Source: CAYSNP01 sp964432485 (GTDB taxonomy: Bacteria > Bacillota > Clostridia > Christensenellales > DTU072). Taken from it: 38,443 nucleotides of DNA. The notes below the pieces were generated by a model. The model was not told the DNA's origin. It did no database searches and saw only the letters and a list, made by a program, of their open reading frames with translations. Shown here piece by piece: positions 24,377 through 32,971 of the stretch. The stretch covers positions 1-38,443 of the forward strand of contig CAYSNP010000016.1 of assembly GCA_964432485.1 (NCBI GenBank), read 5' to 3'. How positions within the stretch are numbered: the stretch's first letter is position 1; each line of letters starts with the position of its first letter. The translations under genes were made by a program, and so were the position numbers.

Positions 24377-24982
24377 TTAATCCTCTAATCGTCCCATTTC
24401 AAAGTAATAGCTCATTCTGCTTGGCTTGGTTTGTACTGTAGAAAGCAGTCCATATAACACTACGCTGACAGCAGAAGCCAGCAGCGCCCATTCGAATCCG
24501 GCTGTTAAGTTGACCGGTCCGCCCAGTTGCAGGATTATGGAGTCGATTAAAATAGCTGTAGCAGCACTAATAAACGAATATTTTGCATTTTTAGTAAAGG
24601 CTAGAGCAAGCAAGCCCGCTACAATTGCATATACAAAGTTCAGCCCTGAAAAGAATGCATTGCCAAAAAGATTAGCAAGCGCAGCCCCGCCATAAATTAT
24701 ACCCGCTATAATAATTGTTATTAAAAATGCTATGCCCCTATTGCCGGCTTTTCCTCTAAAAATAAACATGGCAATACAAAACCCATAAAATAAAATAACC
24801 CCTACTCTAAATGATACCGCCGCTATTGTTACAGTTGGGATTAAATTAAGCAGTCCTACCAATGCCAGCATTACAAAGGATGCTATAGTGCCCATACGAA
24901 AATCTTTTAAAGCCCTGTTAGATAATCCTAAAAGCACCAAAACAGCCAAAATTATCAATGTTGATAAACTTAAAATTGTCAT
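24377..24982 (-). CDS. Polytopic membrane protein of unknown function, 201 aa
   Basis: I do not recognise the family. The protein is almost wholly hydrophobic, with about six to seven predicted membrane segments (roughly 3-22, 31-48, 52-75, 82-100, 110-130, 135-152, 160-182) joined by very short basic loops (SNRALKDFR, FRGKAGNRG), and a 20-residue hydrophilic tail ending SYYFEMGRLED. ATG with GAGG eight bases upstream. It is the last gene before the terminator and follows bioY by 54 bases. It could be a small transporter or an S-component-like protein, but there is no motif to support that. Confidence 0.8.
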   Translation of the reverse strand: MTILSLSTLIILAVLVLLGLSNRALKDFRMGTIASFVMLALVGLLNLIPTVTIAAVSFRVGVILFYGFCIAMFIFRGKAGNRGIAFLITIIIAGIIYGGAALANLFGNAFFSGLNFVYAIVAGLLALAFTKNAKYSFISAATAILIDSIILQLGGPVNLTAGFEWALLASAVSVVLYGLLSTVQTKPSRMSYYFEMGRLED

Positions 24983-25036
24983 AAAAATAACCTCACTTAA
25001 TATTTAACTTGTGAAGCAGGGGTTTTTTTATGCATT

Positions 25037-25573
25037 TTAAGGGTTTTTTAAGCTGTTTGGAAAGTACCTATAAAGCAGTAATGCCGCAACTGCTTTTAGC
25101 AGTTCGGCAGGCAGAAAAGGCAAAACCAGCACAGAAAACAGCTGCGCAAGCTGTTGCTGCGCACCTTGTACGACAGTAACAATAAAGTAGTAATATAATA
25201 GCCCAAAAGCTAATTGAGGCACAATAGCCGCCGCCATAGCCAGCACGGTATTTTTTTGCTTTAGCAAGGCTATTGTCAGGGTCATTGCTGGCATATACAA
25301 TATGTAGCCAAAAGTAGGATATATAATATAAGCAAGCCCTCCGCCGCCTGTAAAAATCGGCAGCCCAAGCAAGCCCAATACAATATACAGTAGTTGGGAG
25401 ACTGTTGCTTCTTTTGCTGGCAACAGCAACCCTGCAAGCATACAAGCTAAAGTTTGTAAAGTAAAGGGCACAATAAAAGGAATCCTAATAAAAGACAATC
25501 CTATAGTTATTGCTGTCATTAGTGCTGTAAAAGCAATAGATTTTGGGGTAAAGTTAGATTTATTGAATTTCAT
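25037..25573 (-). CDS. bioY: Biotin transporter substrate-binding subunit BioY
   Basis: Integral membrane S-component for biotin uptake, working alone or with an ECF energy-coupling module. About 178 aa and six membrane segments. Family blocks: IPFTLQTLACMLAGLLL-type (here VPFTLQTLACMLAGLLLP), LYIVLGLLGLPIFTGGGG and a following GYILYM helix. The start is uncertain: ATG at 25573 has GAGG directly against it, a TTG six bases upstream (25579) has AAAGG at better spacing, and the frame is open to 25612. Any of these overlaps the 3' end of the glycosyltransferase-like gene. No ecfA/ecfT or biotin-synthesis genes are in the window. Confidence 0.9.
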   Translation of the reverse strand: MKFNKSNFTPKSIAFTALMTAITIGLSFIRIPFIVPFTLQTLACMLAGLLLPAKEATVSQLLYIVLGLLGLPIFTGGGGLAYIIYPTFGYILYMPAMTLTIALLKQKNTVLAMAAAIVPQLAFGLLYYYFIVTVVQGAQQQLAQLFSVLVLPFLPAELLKAVAALLLYRYFPNSLKNP

Positions 25574-26705
25574 CCTCAATTTCGCTAACACCTTTATCTG
25601 ATAGTACAGCAAGCAAAATATCTTTTAACCCTTTTGCTCCATCTGCTGATTTAATCGCTTGTATATGGTGGAATCTTTCGCCGAATGCGCTCCGATCTTC
25701 CAGCAATTTCTTAATATTATTAAATAAATCCGCCGCATCTTTGCAAGGTATTATTATATCGTATCCAAGATACTCTTGAGTGTGGTGCTCTTCTGCCCCC
25801 AGCGCAAAAATACTAAAGAATAGTTTTTCTAAAAGAATTGTTTGAGCAATTATTTCAGCTTGAGGGCGACCTGCAACCATATCGCATAGCCCTAAAGCAA
25901 TTGGGGTGTCCTCATCTGATATTACCCTTATCCAGGGCTTGTAAAGCTCTTGAATATATCTTACCAATCTTTGATTTTGACCGCAATTCACCAATATATT
26001 TAACTTATCTTTTAGCCCTATATCGGATACAATTTTTTTGAACCTTTCATCTCCAAGCATAGATGTATGCATAAATAAAGTAGGTTTGTCATCTATTTCA
26101 AAATACTTTAATGCTTCTTCTCTGGAAGGCAGCTTTTTTAGGGCAGGGCTAGAGGGAATAGGCATAATCAAGATATGCTCTTCGGTCAACCCATACGATA
26201 AAAATTGCTGTTTTATATCATAGTTGTCAACTATAAGAAAATCGGCTTCTTTTACCGCAAAGCTCTTATTGGGATAATAGCTATACAAAAGCGCCCCTAC
26301 CTTAAATTCTCCGCTGCTATGCTCTTTGTATGCGCACGCCGCTTTTAGAGCATTTGCGCTTAAACATAGTACAAGATGAGGATTGTAACGCAATATTGCA
26401 TTTTTTATCTTTTTATGCAGGGGCAGCTTATTATAAAAAGATAAATCTTTTTCTTTTTTTGGTATAGGCAATTTAGATAATATATCTTTTGCCGCACTAA
26501 AAAAGTTTGACTTAATCTTTTTAAGAATAAGGTATTTATTGACAAATTCGTCTACTACTTGAAAAGCAATACTGCTAAAATGCTCCCCGCAAATAGGGAT
26601 TACCGAAAAGGCGGGGTCATCCTCTAGGATTTCTTTAATAATAAAGCTATTTTGGCTTTCTTCTTTTAAATCTAATACCAAAATAGTCTGTTTAACATTT
26701 ATCAT
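25560..26705 (-). CDS. Degenerate GT-B glycosyltransferase-like protein (MGDG synthase/UgtP-like)
   Basis: 381 aa from an ATG with GGAGG at 9-base spacing. The layout resembles MGDG-synthase/UgtP-type processive glycosyltransferases: an N-terminal domain, NPHLVLCLSANALKAA, an ADFLIVDNYDIKQQF strand and SYGLTEEHILIMPIP linker, then a C-terminal domain with LFMHTSMLGDERF and LNILVNCGQNQRL. Key donor- and acceptor-site glycines are missing: the N-terminal GxGH loop reads KEESQNSF, and the usual KPGG reads GRPQAE (279-284), while the later block GAEEHHTQEYL (303-313) matches GQEExNAEYL. It may bind something other than a nucleotide sugar, or be inactive. The frame runs 48 codons further upstream, but that extension is read from an intergenic island and is rejected. 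Confidence 0.7.
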   Translation of the reverse strand: MINVKQTILVLDLKEESQNSFIIKEILEDDPAFSVIPICGEHFSSIAFQVVDEFVNKYLILKKIKSNFFSAAKDILSKLPIPKKEKDLSFYNKLPLHKKIKNAILRYNPHLVLCLSANALKAACAYKEHSSGEFKVGALLYSYYPNKSFAVKEADFLIVDNYDIKQQFLSYGLTEEHILIMPIPSSPALKKLPSREEALKYFEIDDKPTLFMHTSMLGDERFKKIVSDIGLKDKLNILVNCGQNQRLVRYIQELYKPWIRVISDEDTPIALGLCDMVAGRPQAEIIAQTILLEKLFFSIFALGAEEHHTQEYLGYDIIIPCKDAADLFNNIKKLLEDRSAFGERFHHIQAIKSADGAKGLKDILLAVLSDKGVSEIEDEIQ

Positions 26706-26721
26706 TTTTATATTCCTCCCT

Positions 26722-26858
26722 CCAATACGCCATTGTAGGCACAAGAACTTATTGAAAAATGGTGCAGATACAAGCAAGACGAGGCGGGCGAGGCTTTCTG
26801 ACGGGAGTGTATCCCCATATACATGACCTAGGAAAACGCAGCCTAACAATGTATTGCG
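26722..26858. repeat. Structured intergenic island, candidate miniature repeat element
   Basis: A 137-bp stretch between the U32 gene and the glycosyltransferase-like gene with clearly higher G+C than its surroundings (43 of 80 bases at 26761-26840). Its ends are imperfect inverted repeats (26722-26740 against 26841-26858, 16 or so matching bases with small gaps). A second perfect 9-bp inverted pair, CATATACAT (26816-26824) and ATGTATATG (26859-26867), crosses the right end. It encodes no protein with its own signals and no transposase. No second copy occurs in this window. Alternatives are a structured non-coding RNA or a remnant of a mobile element. Confidence 0.55.
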
Positions 26859-26872
26859 ATGTATATGCCACG

Positions 26873-28090
26873 TTAGTTTTTAAGTTTTTTTCTCCTTAAC
26901 ATATCTTTGCCTAATAATCGGTAAGGACAAGCAAGTAGCAACTTTTCGCATACTTGTTTGCCTTCCTCAAGCTGTACTCCTTGCTTGCTATATATCCTGT
27001 CAACCTTAAATGTCTTATTATGAAAGTGCGGATTTGCCGATAATACTTCCAACTCGTCCCCTACCCTAAATCTATTGCGCTGTCTGATTTCTAATAAGTT
27101 ATCAGAAGCATTATAACCTATTACTTCAGCAATGTAGTCATAAGTTGCGCTAGATTTGTTTTGAGTGCCTTCGCCTCGACCTCCCAAATAAAACCCGGGA
27201 GTATAATCTCTATGGCTAATCTTGTCAAACTCTTGTCCTATATCGTTTGGTATACCAAAACCCTGATAATAGTTGTCCAAAACCATACGATATGCCTTTG
27301 TAACTGCACCAACATAATATTCAGATTTCATTCGCCCTTCTATCTTAATACTGTCAATGCCGGTTGCTATCAGCTTATCCAAAAACGGAGCGGTGCATAA
27401 ATCTTTACTGCTTAAAATATAAGTGCCTCTTGCATCCTCGCTAATTATCAAAGGCTTGTCTTGCCTGCCGCTTTCGGCAATGGTATATTCCCACCGGCAA
27501 CATTGCACGCATTCGCCTTTGTTGGAGTCTCTATCGGCAAGGTAATTGCTAAGCAAGCAACGCCCGCTATAGCTAATGCACATTGCACCATGCGCAAATA
27601 CTTCCAGCTCCGCCCTATCTGCTATATGCTCTTTTATTTCCGCTATTTCGACAAGGCTTAATTCTCGGGCAAGAACTATCCGCTCTACTCCCTCGCTTGC
27701 CCAAAAGGCGGCGGCATATTTATTTAAGGTATTGGCTTGAGTGGAAAGATGTATTTTTAGCTTTGGCGCTGTAGCCTTAATAAAAGCAATAATGCCTGCA
27801 TCAGAAGCTATAACGGCATCTACGCATATTGACTGCAAAAACCTAAGATAGTCGGCAAAGGCTTCAAAATCTATATTTCGGGCAAAGATATTGACAGTCA
27901 CATAGACCTTTTTGCCGCACGCATGCACAAGTTTAACAGCTTGCTCCAGCTCTTCTAAAGTAAAATTGTCAGCATAAGCGCGCAACCCAAACTCTTTGCC
28001 TGCCAAATATACAGCATCCGCTCCAAAATGTAAGGCTACATTCAGCTTGCTAAGGTTGCCTGCGGGGGCTAAAAGCTCTACCTTTTCCAT
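26873..28090 (-). CDS. U32 peptidase-family protein, probable tRNA 5-hydroxyuridine synthesis protein (TrhP-like)
   Basis: 405 aa. The N-terminal LLAPAGNLSKLNVALHFGADAVYLAG is the U32 signature, followed by a TIM-barrel-like domain, HLSTQANTLN, the strongly conserved FAHGAMCISYSGRCLLSNYL and GECVQCCRW cysteine cluster (probable iron-sulfur site), and a C-terminal beta domain after KIEGRMKSEYYVG. Members of this group (TrhP/YrrO, RlhA) hydroxylate RNA uridines or cytidines with prephenate-linked chemistry; the collagenase name is historical. A TTG three codons upstream is open, but ATG 28090 has AGAGG ten bases before it. The ribosome site lies in the end of rnj, five bases away. Confidence 0.9.
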   Translation of the reverse strand: MEKVELLAPAGNLSKLNVALHFGADAVYLAGKEFGLRAYADNFTLEELEQAVKLVHACGKKVYVTVNIFARNIDFEAFADYLRFLQSICVDAVIASDAGIIAFIKATAPKLKIHLSTQANTLNKYAAAFWASEGVERIVLARELSLVEIAEIKEHIADRAELEVFAHGAMCISYSGRCLLSNYLADRDSNKGECVQCCRWEYTIAESGRQDKPLIISEDARGTYILSSKDLCTAPFLDKLIATGIDSIKIEGRMKSEYYVGAVTKAYRMVLDNYYQGFGIPNDIGQEFDKISHRDYTPGFYLGGRGEGTQNKSSATYDYIAEVIGYNASDNLLEIRQRNRFRVGDELEVLSANPHFHNKTFKVDRIYSKQGVQLEEGKQVCEKLLLACPYRLLGKDMLRRKKLKN

Positions 28091-28095
28091 AGTGT

Positions 28096-29745
28096 TCAAT
28101 CCTCTATTATTATTGGTATAATCATAGAACTTTTTTTCAAACCCTTATAGACTATTTTGCCCAGCCCTTTTCGCAAAGCTCTTTTTAGCTCTGATATATC
28201 AACTTCCTTAATGTCGTTAGAAACTATATAATTAGTCACATATTCCTTCATTACTTCTTCAATTTGAGGATTGGTGCGAATACCCCTTGCTATAATATCA
28301 GGAGTGCACACCAGCGCAGAACGGGCCGCATCCAATTCCAAGATTACAATAATCAGTCCGTCTTCTGATAACAGCTTGCGATCTCTTAGGATTAGCTCAT
28401 AATCCTCTGTGCTAAAAGCACCGTCTAACATTATCCTGCCTGCTCTTACATTGTCCAGCTTGCTAATGCCCTTTGCCTCAACGCCTATAACATTGCCTAT
28501 TTCGGGTATCAAAATATTGCTTTTAGGTATCCCAATCTCCATAGCCAGCTCAGCATGCTGCTTCAAATGCCTAAACTCACCGTGAACAGGTATAAAATAT
28601 TTTGGCCGCACCAGCGTAAGAATCATTTTTAGCTCTTCTTGAAAAGCGTGACCTGATGCATGCACTTCTTCAAGCGCCCTGTATATTACATTTGCCCCTT
28701 TTCGGTAAAGGTTGTTAATTACTGTATAAACATACCTTTCATTGCCCGGAATAGGCGATGCGCTCATTATAATTGTATCATTGCTTCCTATTTCCAGCTT
28801 TTTGAACTCACCTTGGCTCATACGGGTCAGCGCACTCATTGGCTCGCCTTGAGTGCCTGTACTAATTACGCAAAGTCTGTCATAAGGCACTTTATCGATT
28901 TTGTCTATATCCACTAAATGAATATCATCTACTTTCAGCTCTCCCAGCCCTCTTGCTATTTCTGCAATTTTAATCATACTTCTGCCGGAAAAAGCTATCT
29001 TTCTGTCATACTTTATCGCACAATCAATTAGCTGTTGCACCCTATGCACATTGGAAGCAAAAGTGGCAGCAATAATTCGTCTGCCCTTATTTTCTATAAA
29101 AACGCTATCCAAATTCTTAGCTACTTGGCGCTCGGACATACTAATGCCCGGCCTTTCGGCATTGGTGCTGTCCGACAGCAGCAAAAGCACCCCCTTTTTG
29201 CCTATATCGGCTATCCTGGTTAAATCAATAGGTTTATTATCTGTAGGGGTAAGGTCAATCTTAAAATCGCTGGTATGAAAAATTACACCTTTAGGGGTAG
29301 TGATACAAAGCGCAAAGGAATTGGTGATGGAATGATTGGTTTTAACAAACTCCACCGTAAAGCAACCTAGTCTTACTATATCATTTTCATTTACAGCGTG
29401 GATATTTTTTGTGCTTAAATTATGCTCTATCAGCTTGTAGCTAATCAGCCCTGCCGCAAGTTTGCCCGCATAGACAGGCACGCTGATTTCCTTTAATAAA
29501 TATGGAAGCGCACCAATATGGTCTTCATGCCCATGCGTAATCACAAATGCACGAATTTTATCTGCATTGTCCGACAAATAAGAGTAGTCAGGTATCACAT
29601 AATCTATGCCCGGCATCTCCTCAGCGTTGGGGAATGCCAGTCCGGCATCTATTACAATTATGTCGCCGTTATACTCTAAAGCGGTCATATTCTTGCCTAT
29701 CTCGCCTACGCCGCCCAAAAAAATCAACTTTACCTTTTTAGCCAT
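28096..29745 (-). CDS. rnj: Ribonuclease J
   Basis: Metallo-beta-lactamase/beta-CASP ribonuclease with 5'-3' exo- and endonuclease activity, the main mRNA-decay and rRNA-maturation nuclease of many Gram-positives. 549 aa, the usual size. The MBL site is THGHEDHIGAL (HGHEDH at 71-76) with the further ligands in KTNHSI and HTSDFKID; the beta-CASP part has SDSTNAERPG, ATFASNVHRVQQ, SGRSM and the C-terminal VHASGHAFQEEL and PVHGEFRHL motifs. ATG with GAGG four bases upstream. J1 and J2 cannot be told apart because only one copy is in view. Begins the rnj-U32-GT-bioY run. Confidence 0.97.
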   Translation of the reverse strand: MAKKVKLIFLGGVGEIGKNMTALEYNGDIIVIDAGLAFPNAEEMPGIDYVIPDYSYLSDNADKIRAFVITHGHEDHIGALPYLLKEISVPVYAGKLAAGLISYKLIEHNLSTKNIHAVNENDIVRLGCFTVEFVKTNHSITNSFALCITTPKGVIFHTSDFKIDLTPTDNKPIDLTRIADIGKKGVLLLLSDSTNAERPGISMSERQVAKNLDSVFIENKGRRIIAATFASNVHRVQQLIDCAIKYDRKIAFSGRSMIKIAEIARGLGELKVDDIHLVDIDKIDKVPYDRLCVISTGTQGEPMSALTRMSQGEFKKLEIGSNDTIIMSASPIPGNERYVYTVINNLYRKGANVIYRALEEVHASGHAFQEELKMILTLVRPKYFIPVHGEFRHLKQHAELAMEIGIPKSNILIPEIGNVIGVEAKGISKLDNVRAGRIMLDGAFSTEDYELILRDRKLLSEDGLIIVILELDAARSALVCTPDIIARGIRTNPQIEEVMKEYVTNYIVSNDIKEVDISELKRALRKGLGKIVYKGLKKSSMIIPIIIED

Positions 29746-29774
29746 AAATCCTCAAAATGCTTTTCTTAACATTA

Positions 29775-29803
29775 ATTATATACTAAAAAACTGTTTTTTT
29801 CAA
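29775..29803 (-). promoter_or_regulatory. Sigma-A-type promoter of rnj
   Basis: Minus strand TTGAAA (-35), 17-bp spacer, TATAAT (-10), 29 bases before the rnj ATG. The region 29746-29877 is divergent; for the plus-strand gene I see only weak candidates (TTTACA with TAAAAT at 19 bases). Confidence 0.8.
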
Positions 29804-29877
29804 TTAATCAGCTTTAGGTTAAAACTTAATTTACATAATAATCCATTTTTTACTTAAAATACTAGTCGGAGGTAAAT

Positions 29878-30579
29878 ATGAAAGCAATAATTATGGCAGG
29901 CGGCAAAGGCACACGGTTGCAACCTTTAACTAATAATATCCCCAAACCTATGGTTAAAATTATTGACCGTCCTATACTGGAGCATGTTATTGAGCTGCTA
30001 AAAATGCATAATATCACACAAATCGGCATCACTTTAGGGCATATGTATGAGGTTATTATGGATTACTTTGGCTCAGGGCAAAGATATGGCGTAGAAATAA
30101 AGTATTTTGTAGAAGAAAGCCCTCTTGGAACTGCAGGCGGGGTTAAAGCGGCAAAAGAGTTTTTGGACGGTGACTTTTTAGTAATAAGCGGAGATTGCTA
30201 CACCAATATGGACCTGACCAAAGCAATAGAATATCATAAGGCAAAGAAATCTCCCTTTACCATTATAGCTACCCCTCATACTAATCCTGTGGGGCTGGGC
30301 GTATTGGATATTGACTTTGAAGGCAGGCTTTCTACCTTTGTGGAAAAACCTGAACAAGTACGCCCTTCGCTAATAAATACCGGAGTTTATATTATTAATA
30401 AAAGTATATTAGATATGATTCCGGAAGGATTCTATGATTTTGGCAAGCAGTTAATTCCTCGTTTGGTTGGGGACGCTTATGTTGCTGTGACTTACGATTA
30501 TTGGTCGGATATTGGCACCCTGCCTTCCTTTTATTACACCAATTTTTTAGTCTCACAAGCAATCAATACAGGGGCATAG
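29878..30579 (+). CDS. NDP-sugar pyrophosphorylase-like nucleotidyltransferase
   Basis: 233 aa, a single-domain sugar-1-phosphate nucleotidyltransferase. The N-terminal MAGGKGTRLQPLTNNIPKPM is the nucleotide-binding signature, followed by EESPLGTAGGVK, the metal-binding ISGDCYTNMDL and FVEKPEQ, then INTGVYI. This resembles the GDP-mannose/glucose-1-phosphate uridylyl- or guanylyltransferase group, but it lacks the C-terminal left-handed beta-helix of GlmU- or GlgC-type enzymes. The base and sugar specificity cannot be read. The start has CGGAGG four bases upstream. It is transcribed alone, ending at the terminator that follows, so no pathway partner is adjacent. Confidence 0.9.
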   Translation: MKAIIMAGGKGTRLQPLTNNIPKPMVKIIDRPILEHVIELLKMHNITQIGITLGHMYEVIMDYFGSGQRYGVEIKYFVEESPLGTAGGVKAAKEFLDGDFLVISGDCYTNMDLTKAIEYHKAKKSPFTIIATPHTNPVGLGVLDIDFEGRLSTFVEKPEQVRPSLINTGVYIINKSILDMIPEGFYDFGKQLIPRLVGDAYVAVTYDYWSDIGTLPSFYYTNFLVSQAINTGA

Positions 30580-30606
30580 TTAATTCGGTAAAAATTTATC
30601 AAATTG

Positions 30607-30628
30607 TGGCACTTGAAGTGCCATTTTT
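30607..30628 (+). terminator. Rho-independent terminator of the nucleotidyltransferase gene
   Basis: A 7-bp stem TGGCACT/AGTGCCA with a 3-base loop, followed directly by TTTTT, 27 bases after the stop codon. Confidence 0.88.
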
Positions 30629-30629
30629 C

Positions 30630-30658
30630 TTTACAATAAGATTTCTAGGGAGTATAAT
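30630..30658 (+). promoter_or_regulatory. Sigma-A-type promoter of serC-serA
   Basis: TTTACA (-35), 17-bp spacer, TATAAT (-10), about 31 bases before serC. It begins within two bases of the end of the preceding terminator. Confidence 0.82.
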
Positions 30659-30689
30659 GAAGCCATAAATATTTGCTTAGGGAGTTAAA

Positions 30690-31763
30690 ATGAAAATATT
30701 CAATTTTTCAGCAGGTCCTGCAATGCTGCCTTACGAAGTTAAGCTACAAGCGCAAAAAGAGCTATTAAATTACGATAACAGCGGCATGTCAGTTATGGAA
30801 ATGAGCCATAGAGGCAAGGTGTACGAAAGTATCCATAACGAAGCTGTAGCATTGCTAAAAGAGCTTATGCAACTTAATGACAACTATTATATATTGCTTT
30901 TGCAAGGCGGCGCAAGTATGCAATTCGAAGCTGTGCCCCTTAACTTAATGCAAAATGGCAAAGCTGACTATATAGTCACAGGCAATTTTGCTCTTAAAGC
31001 CTATAAAGAAGCTAAAAAATACGGGGAAGTTGCCGAAATTGCAAGCAGCAAAGATGCCAATTTTACCTATATACCCAATGTGGACAACCTTCCGCTTACT
31101 GACGGAGCGGATTACTTGCATATTACTTCGAACAATACTATTTTTGGGACAAAATACTCCAAGTTTCCTAATATGGAAATACCATTGGTTGCCGATATGA
31201 GCAGTAATATCCTTTCAGAAGCTATGGATTACAATCAATTTAGCCTTATTTATGCAGGTGCACAAAAGAATTTGGGTATTGCAGGGCTTACCATTGTTGT
31301 TGTAAAGAAAGCGCTGACCGAAAATCCAATGCCTATTTGCCCTACTATGCTAAAATATGCCACAATGGCAAAGGATAACAGCCTTTATAATACGCCAAGC
31401 ACCTTTTCTATCTATATTGCCATGCTGACATTAAGGTGGATTAAAAGCATTGGCGGCATTAAGGAAATTGAAAAGCGCAATCAAGAAAAAGCGAGCTTGC
31501 TGTATGATTTTATAGATAGTAGCTCCTTTTATAAAAATCCTGTGCGCCCTTGCGACCGCTCACTAATGAATGTGCCTTTTGTCACACCCTGTGCTGATTT
31601 GGATGCTAAGTTTATCAAAGAAGCGGAAGGATATGGCTTGCTTACCCTTAAAGGGCATAGGCTGGTGGGCGGAATGCGTGCAAGCATTTACAATGCTATG
31701 CCGCTTGAAGGAATAAAAGCATTAATTGAGTTTATGAAGAAGTTTGAGCTGGAAAACGCTTAA
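30690..31763 (+). CDS. serC: Phosphoserine aminotransferase SerC
   Basis: PLP enzyme of serine synthesis converting 3-phosphohydroxypyruvate and glutamate to phosphoserine. 357 aa, normal length. The start MKIFNFSAGPAMLP is the family signature; substrate-binding GMSVMEMSHR (about 32-41), LLLQGGASMQFE, and the PLP lysine Lys193 in YAGAQKNLG are present. ATG with AGGGAG five bases upstream. It is 13 bases ahead of serA with no signal between, an operon for two of the three phosphorylated-pathway steps. A phosphoserine phosphatase is not in the window. Confidence 0.96.
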   Translation: MKIFNFSAGPAMLPYEVKLQAQKELLNYDNSGMSVMEMSHRGKVYESIHNEAVALLKELMQLNDNYYILLLQGGASMQFEAVPLNLMQNGKADYIVTGNFALKAYKEAKKYGEVAEIASSKDANFTYIPNVDNLPLTDGADYLHITSNNTIFGTKYSKFPNMEIPLVADMSSNILSEAMDYNQFSLIYAGAQKNLGIAGLTIVVVKKALTENPMPICPTMLKYATMAKDNSLYNTPSTFSIYIAMLTLRWIKSIGGIKEIEKRNQEKASLLYDFIDSSSFYKNPVRPCDRSLMNVPFVTPCADLDAKFIKEAEGYGLLTLKGHRLVGGMRASIYNAMPLEGIKALIEFMKKFELENA

Positions 31764-31776
31764 CAATGAGGGAAAA

Positions 31777-32913
31777 ATGTACAGTATCTTAACTTTAAAT
31801 AAAATTAGCGCCATAGTAAATGAAATTCTAAAAGGCTATAATATAGGCGCGGATATTGACAATCCGGACAGTATAATTGTGCGCTCTTGCAAAATGCATG
31901 ACTATGCGGTAGGTGATAGACTGCTTGCAATAGCAAGGGCAGGTGCAGGAGTGAATAATATACCTGTGGACGAGATGGGCAAGCGTGGCATAGTTGTTTT
32001 TAATTCGCCGGGAGCCAATGCCAATGCTGTGCTGGAGCTTACTCTTTGTTCCCTGCTGCTTGCCTCAAGAGATATTATAGAGGGTGTAAGGTGGTGCAAT
32101 TCTCTTTCCGGTGAAGATGTAGATAAGCAAGTAGAAAAAGGCAAAGCCGCCTTTGCAGGCAACGAAATACTTGGAAAAACTTTGGGCTTGATAGGGCTTG
32201 GGGCAATTGGCGTAAAGGTTGCCAATGCCGCTACTTTGCTGGGCATGAGGGTAATAGGTTATGACCCTTATATATCTGATGAAAATAAGGCTACCCTTAA
32301 TGAAAAAGTTAAGATAGTTTATTCTTTGTCTCAAGTGTATGCAGAATCTGACTATATTTCTCTGCATCTTCCGCTAATAGCAGAAACTAAAGATATTATC
32401 AATGCTGCAAGCATTGCACAAATGAAAGACGGTGTAAAAATTATTAATATGAGCAGAGGCGGACTAGTTTGCACTTTGGATATAGTTGCCGCTCTTGCCA
32501 GCGGAAAAGTAAAAAAATATGTTACTGATTTTCCCGGAGCGGAGGAGAGCAATCAAGTAGGAATTATCCCTATCCCGCATTTGGGAGCAAGCACCGCAGA
32601 AGCTGAGGAAAATTGCGCTATTATGGCGGCTAATCAAATTAAAGATTATTTGGAGAATGGCAATATCGTCAATAGCGTTAACTTCCCCGCAATTAAAGTT
32701 GCGCCAAAAGGTAATCACCGCCTGCAAGTTATAGCAAAAAACTATGATGAGTTTTACAATGACCTCAATGTGGTATTTAGCGGCGAAAGCATTAATATAG
32801 CGGCTAATAAGGACTACAAAGTTGCATTAATTGATGCTGATGTTATTGAAGACGAAAAAATAAAAGCTATTGCAAAATTGCCGCAAATTATAAGAGTAAG
32901 GCTAATTAAATAG
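31777..32913 (+). CDS. serA: D-3-phosphoglycerate dehydrogenase SerA
   Basis: NAD-dependent first step of serine synthesis. 378 aa from the ATG at 31777, which has GAGGG four bases upstream; the open frame continues 11 codons up to a TTG inside serC, rejected. The Rossmann motif GLIGLGAIG (about 137-145), NMSRGGLV with the catalytic Arg region, and the catalytic His in PHLGASTAEAEENCA are present. The C-terminal 75 residues after NSVNFPAI are a short, divergent version of the regulatory (ACT-like) domain, much smaller than in the long 520-aa enzymes, so feedback control by serine is uncertain. Confidence 0.93.
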   Translation: MYSILTLNKISAIVNEILKGYNIGADIDNPDSIIVRSCKMHDYAVGDRLLAIARAGAGVNNIPVDEMGKRGIVVFNSPGANANAVLELTLCSLLLASRDIIEGVRWCNSLSGEDVDKQVEKGKAAFAGNEILGKTLGLIGLGAIGVKVANAATLLGMRVIGYDPYISDENKATLNEKVKIVYSLSQVYAESDYISLHLPLIAETKDIINAASIAQMKDGVKIINMSRGGLVCTLDIVAALASGKVKKYVTDFPGAEESNQVGIIPIPHLGASTAEAEENCAIMAANQIKDYLENGNIVNSVNFPAIKVAPKGNHRLQVIAKNYDEFYNDLNVVFSGESINIAANKDYKVALIDADVIEDEKIKAIAKLPQIIRVRLIK

Positions 32914-32919
32914 CATATA

Positions 32920-32948
32920 TTGCATAATCCTCCATTTTATGTTAAAAT
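32920..32948 (+). promoter_or_regulatory. Sigma-A-type promoter of the DtxR/MntR-like gene
   Basis: TTGCAT (-35), 17-bp spacer, TAAAAT (-10) with a TG extension just before the -10. It lies immediately after the serA stop. Confidence 0.72.
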
Positions 32949-32971
32949 CATAAAGCACCAGGAGATTATGT

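Noticed and set aside
25068..25445. 125-aa minus-strand frame inside bioY
   Set aside because: It is a shadow in another frame of a well-supported membrane protein and has no start signals.
26706..26849. 48-residue N-terminal extension of the glycosyltransferase-like protein
   Set aside because: It is read from the structured island, has no ribosome site, and the ATG at 26705 has an excellent one.
31902..32727. Several minus-strand frames opposite serA
   Set aside because: They are antisense to a clearly coding gene, with no ribosome sites and no recognisable protein features.
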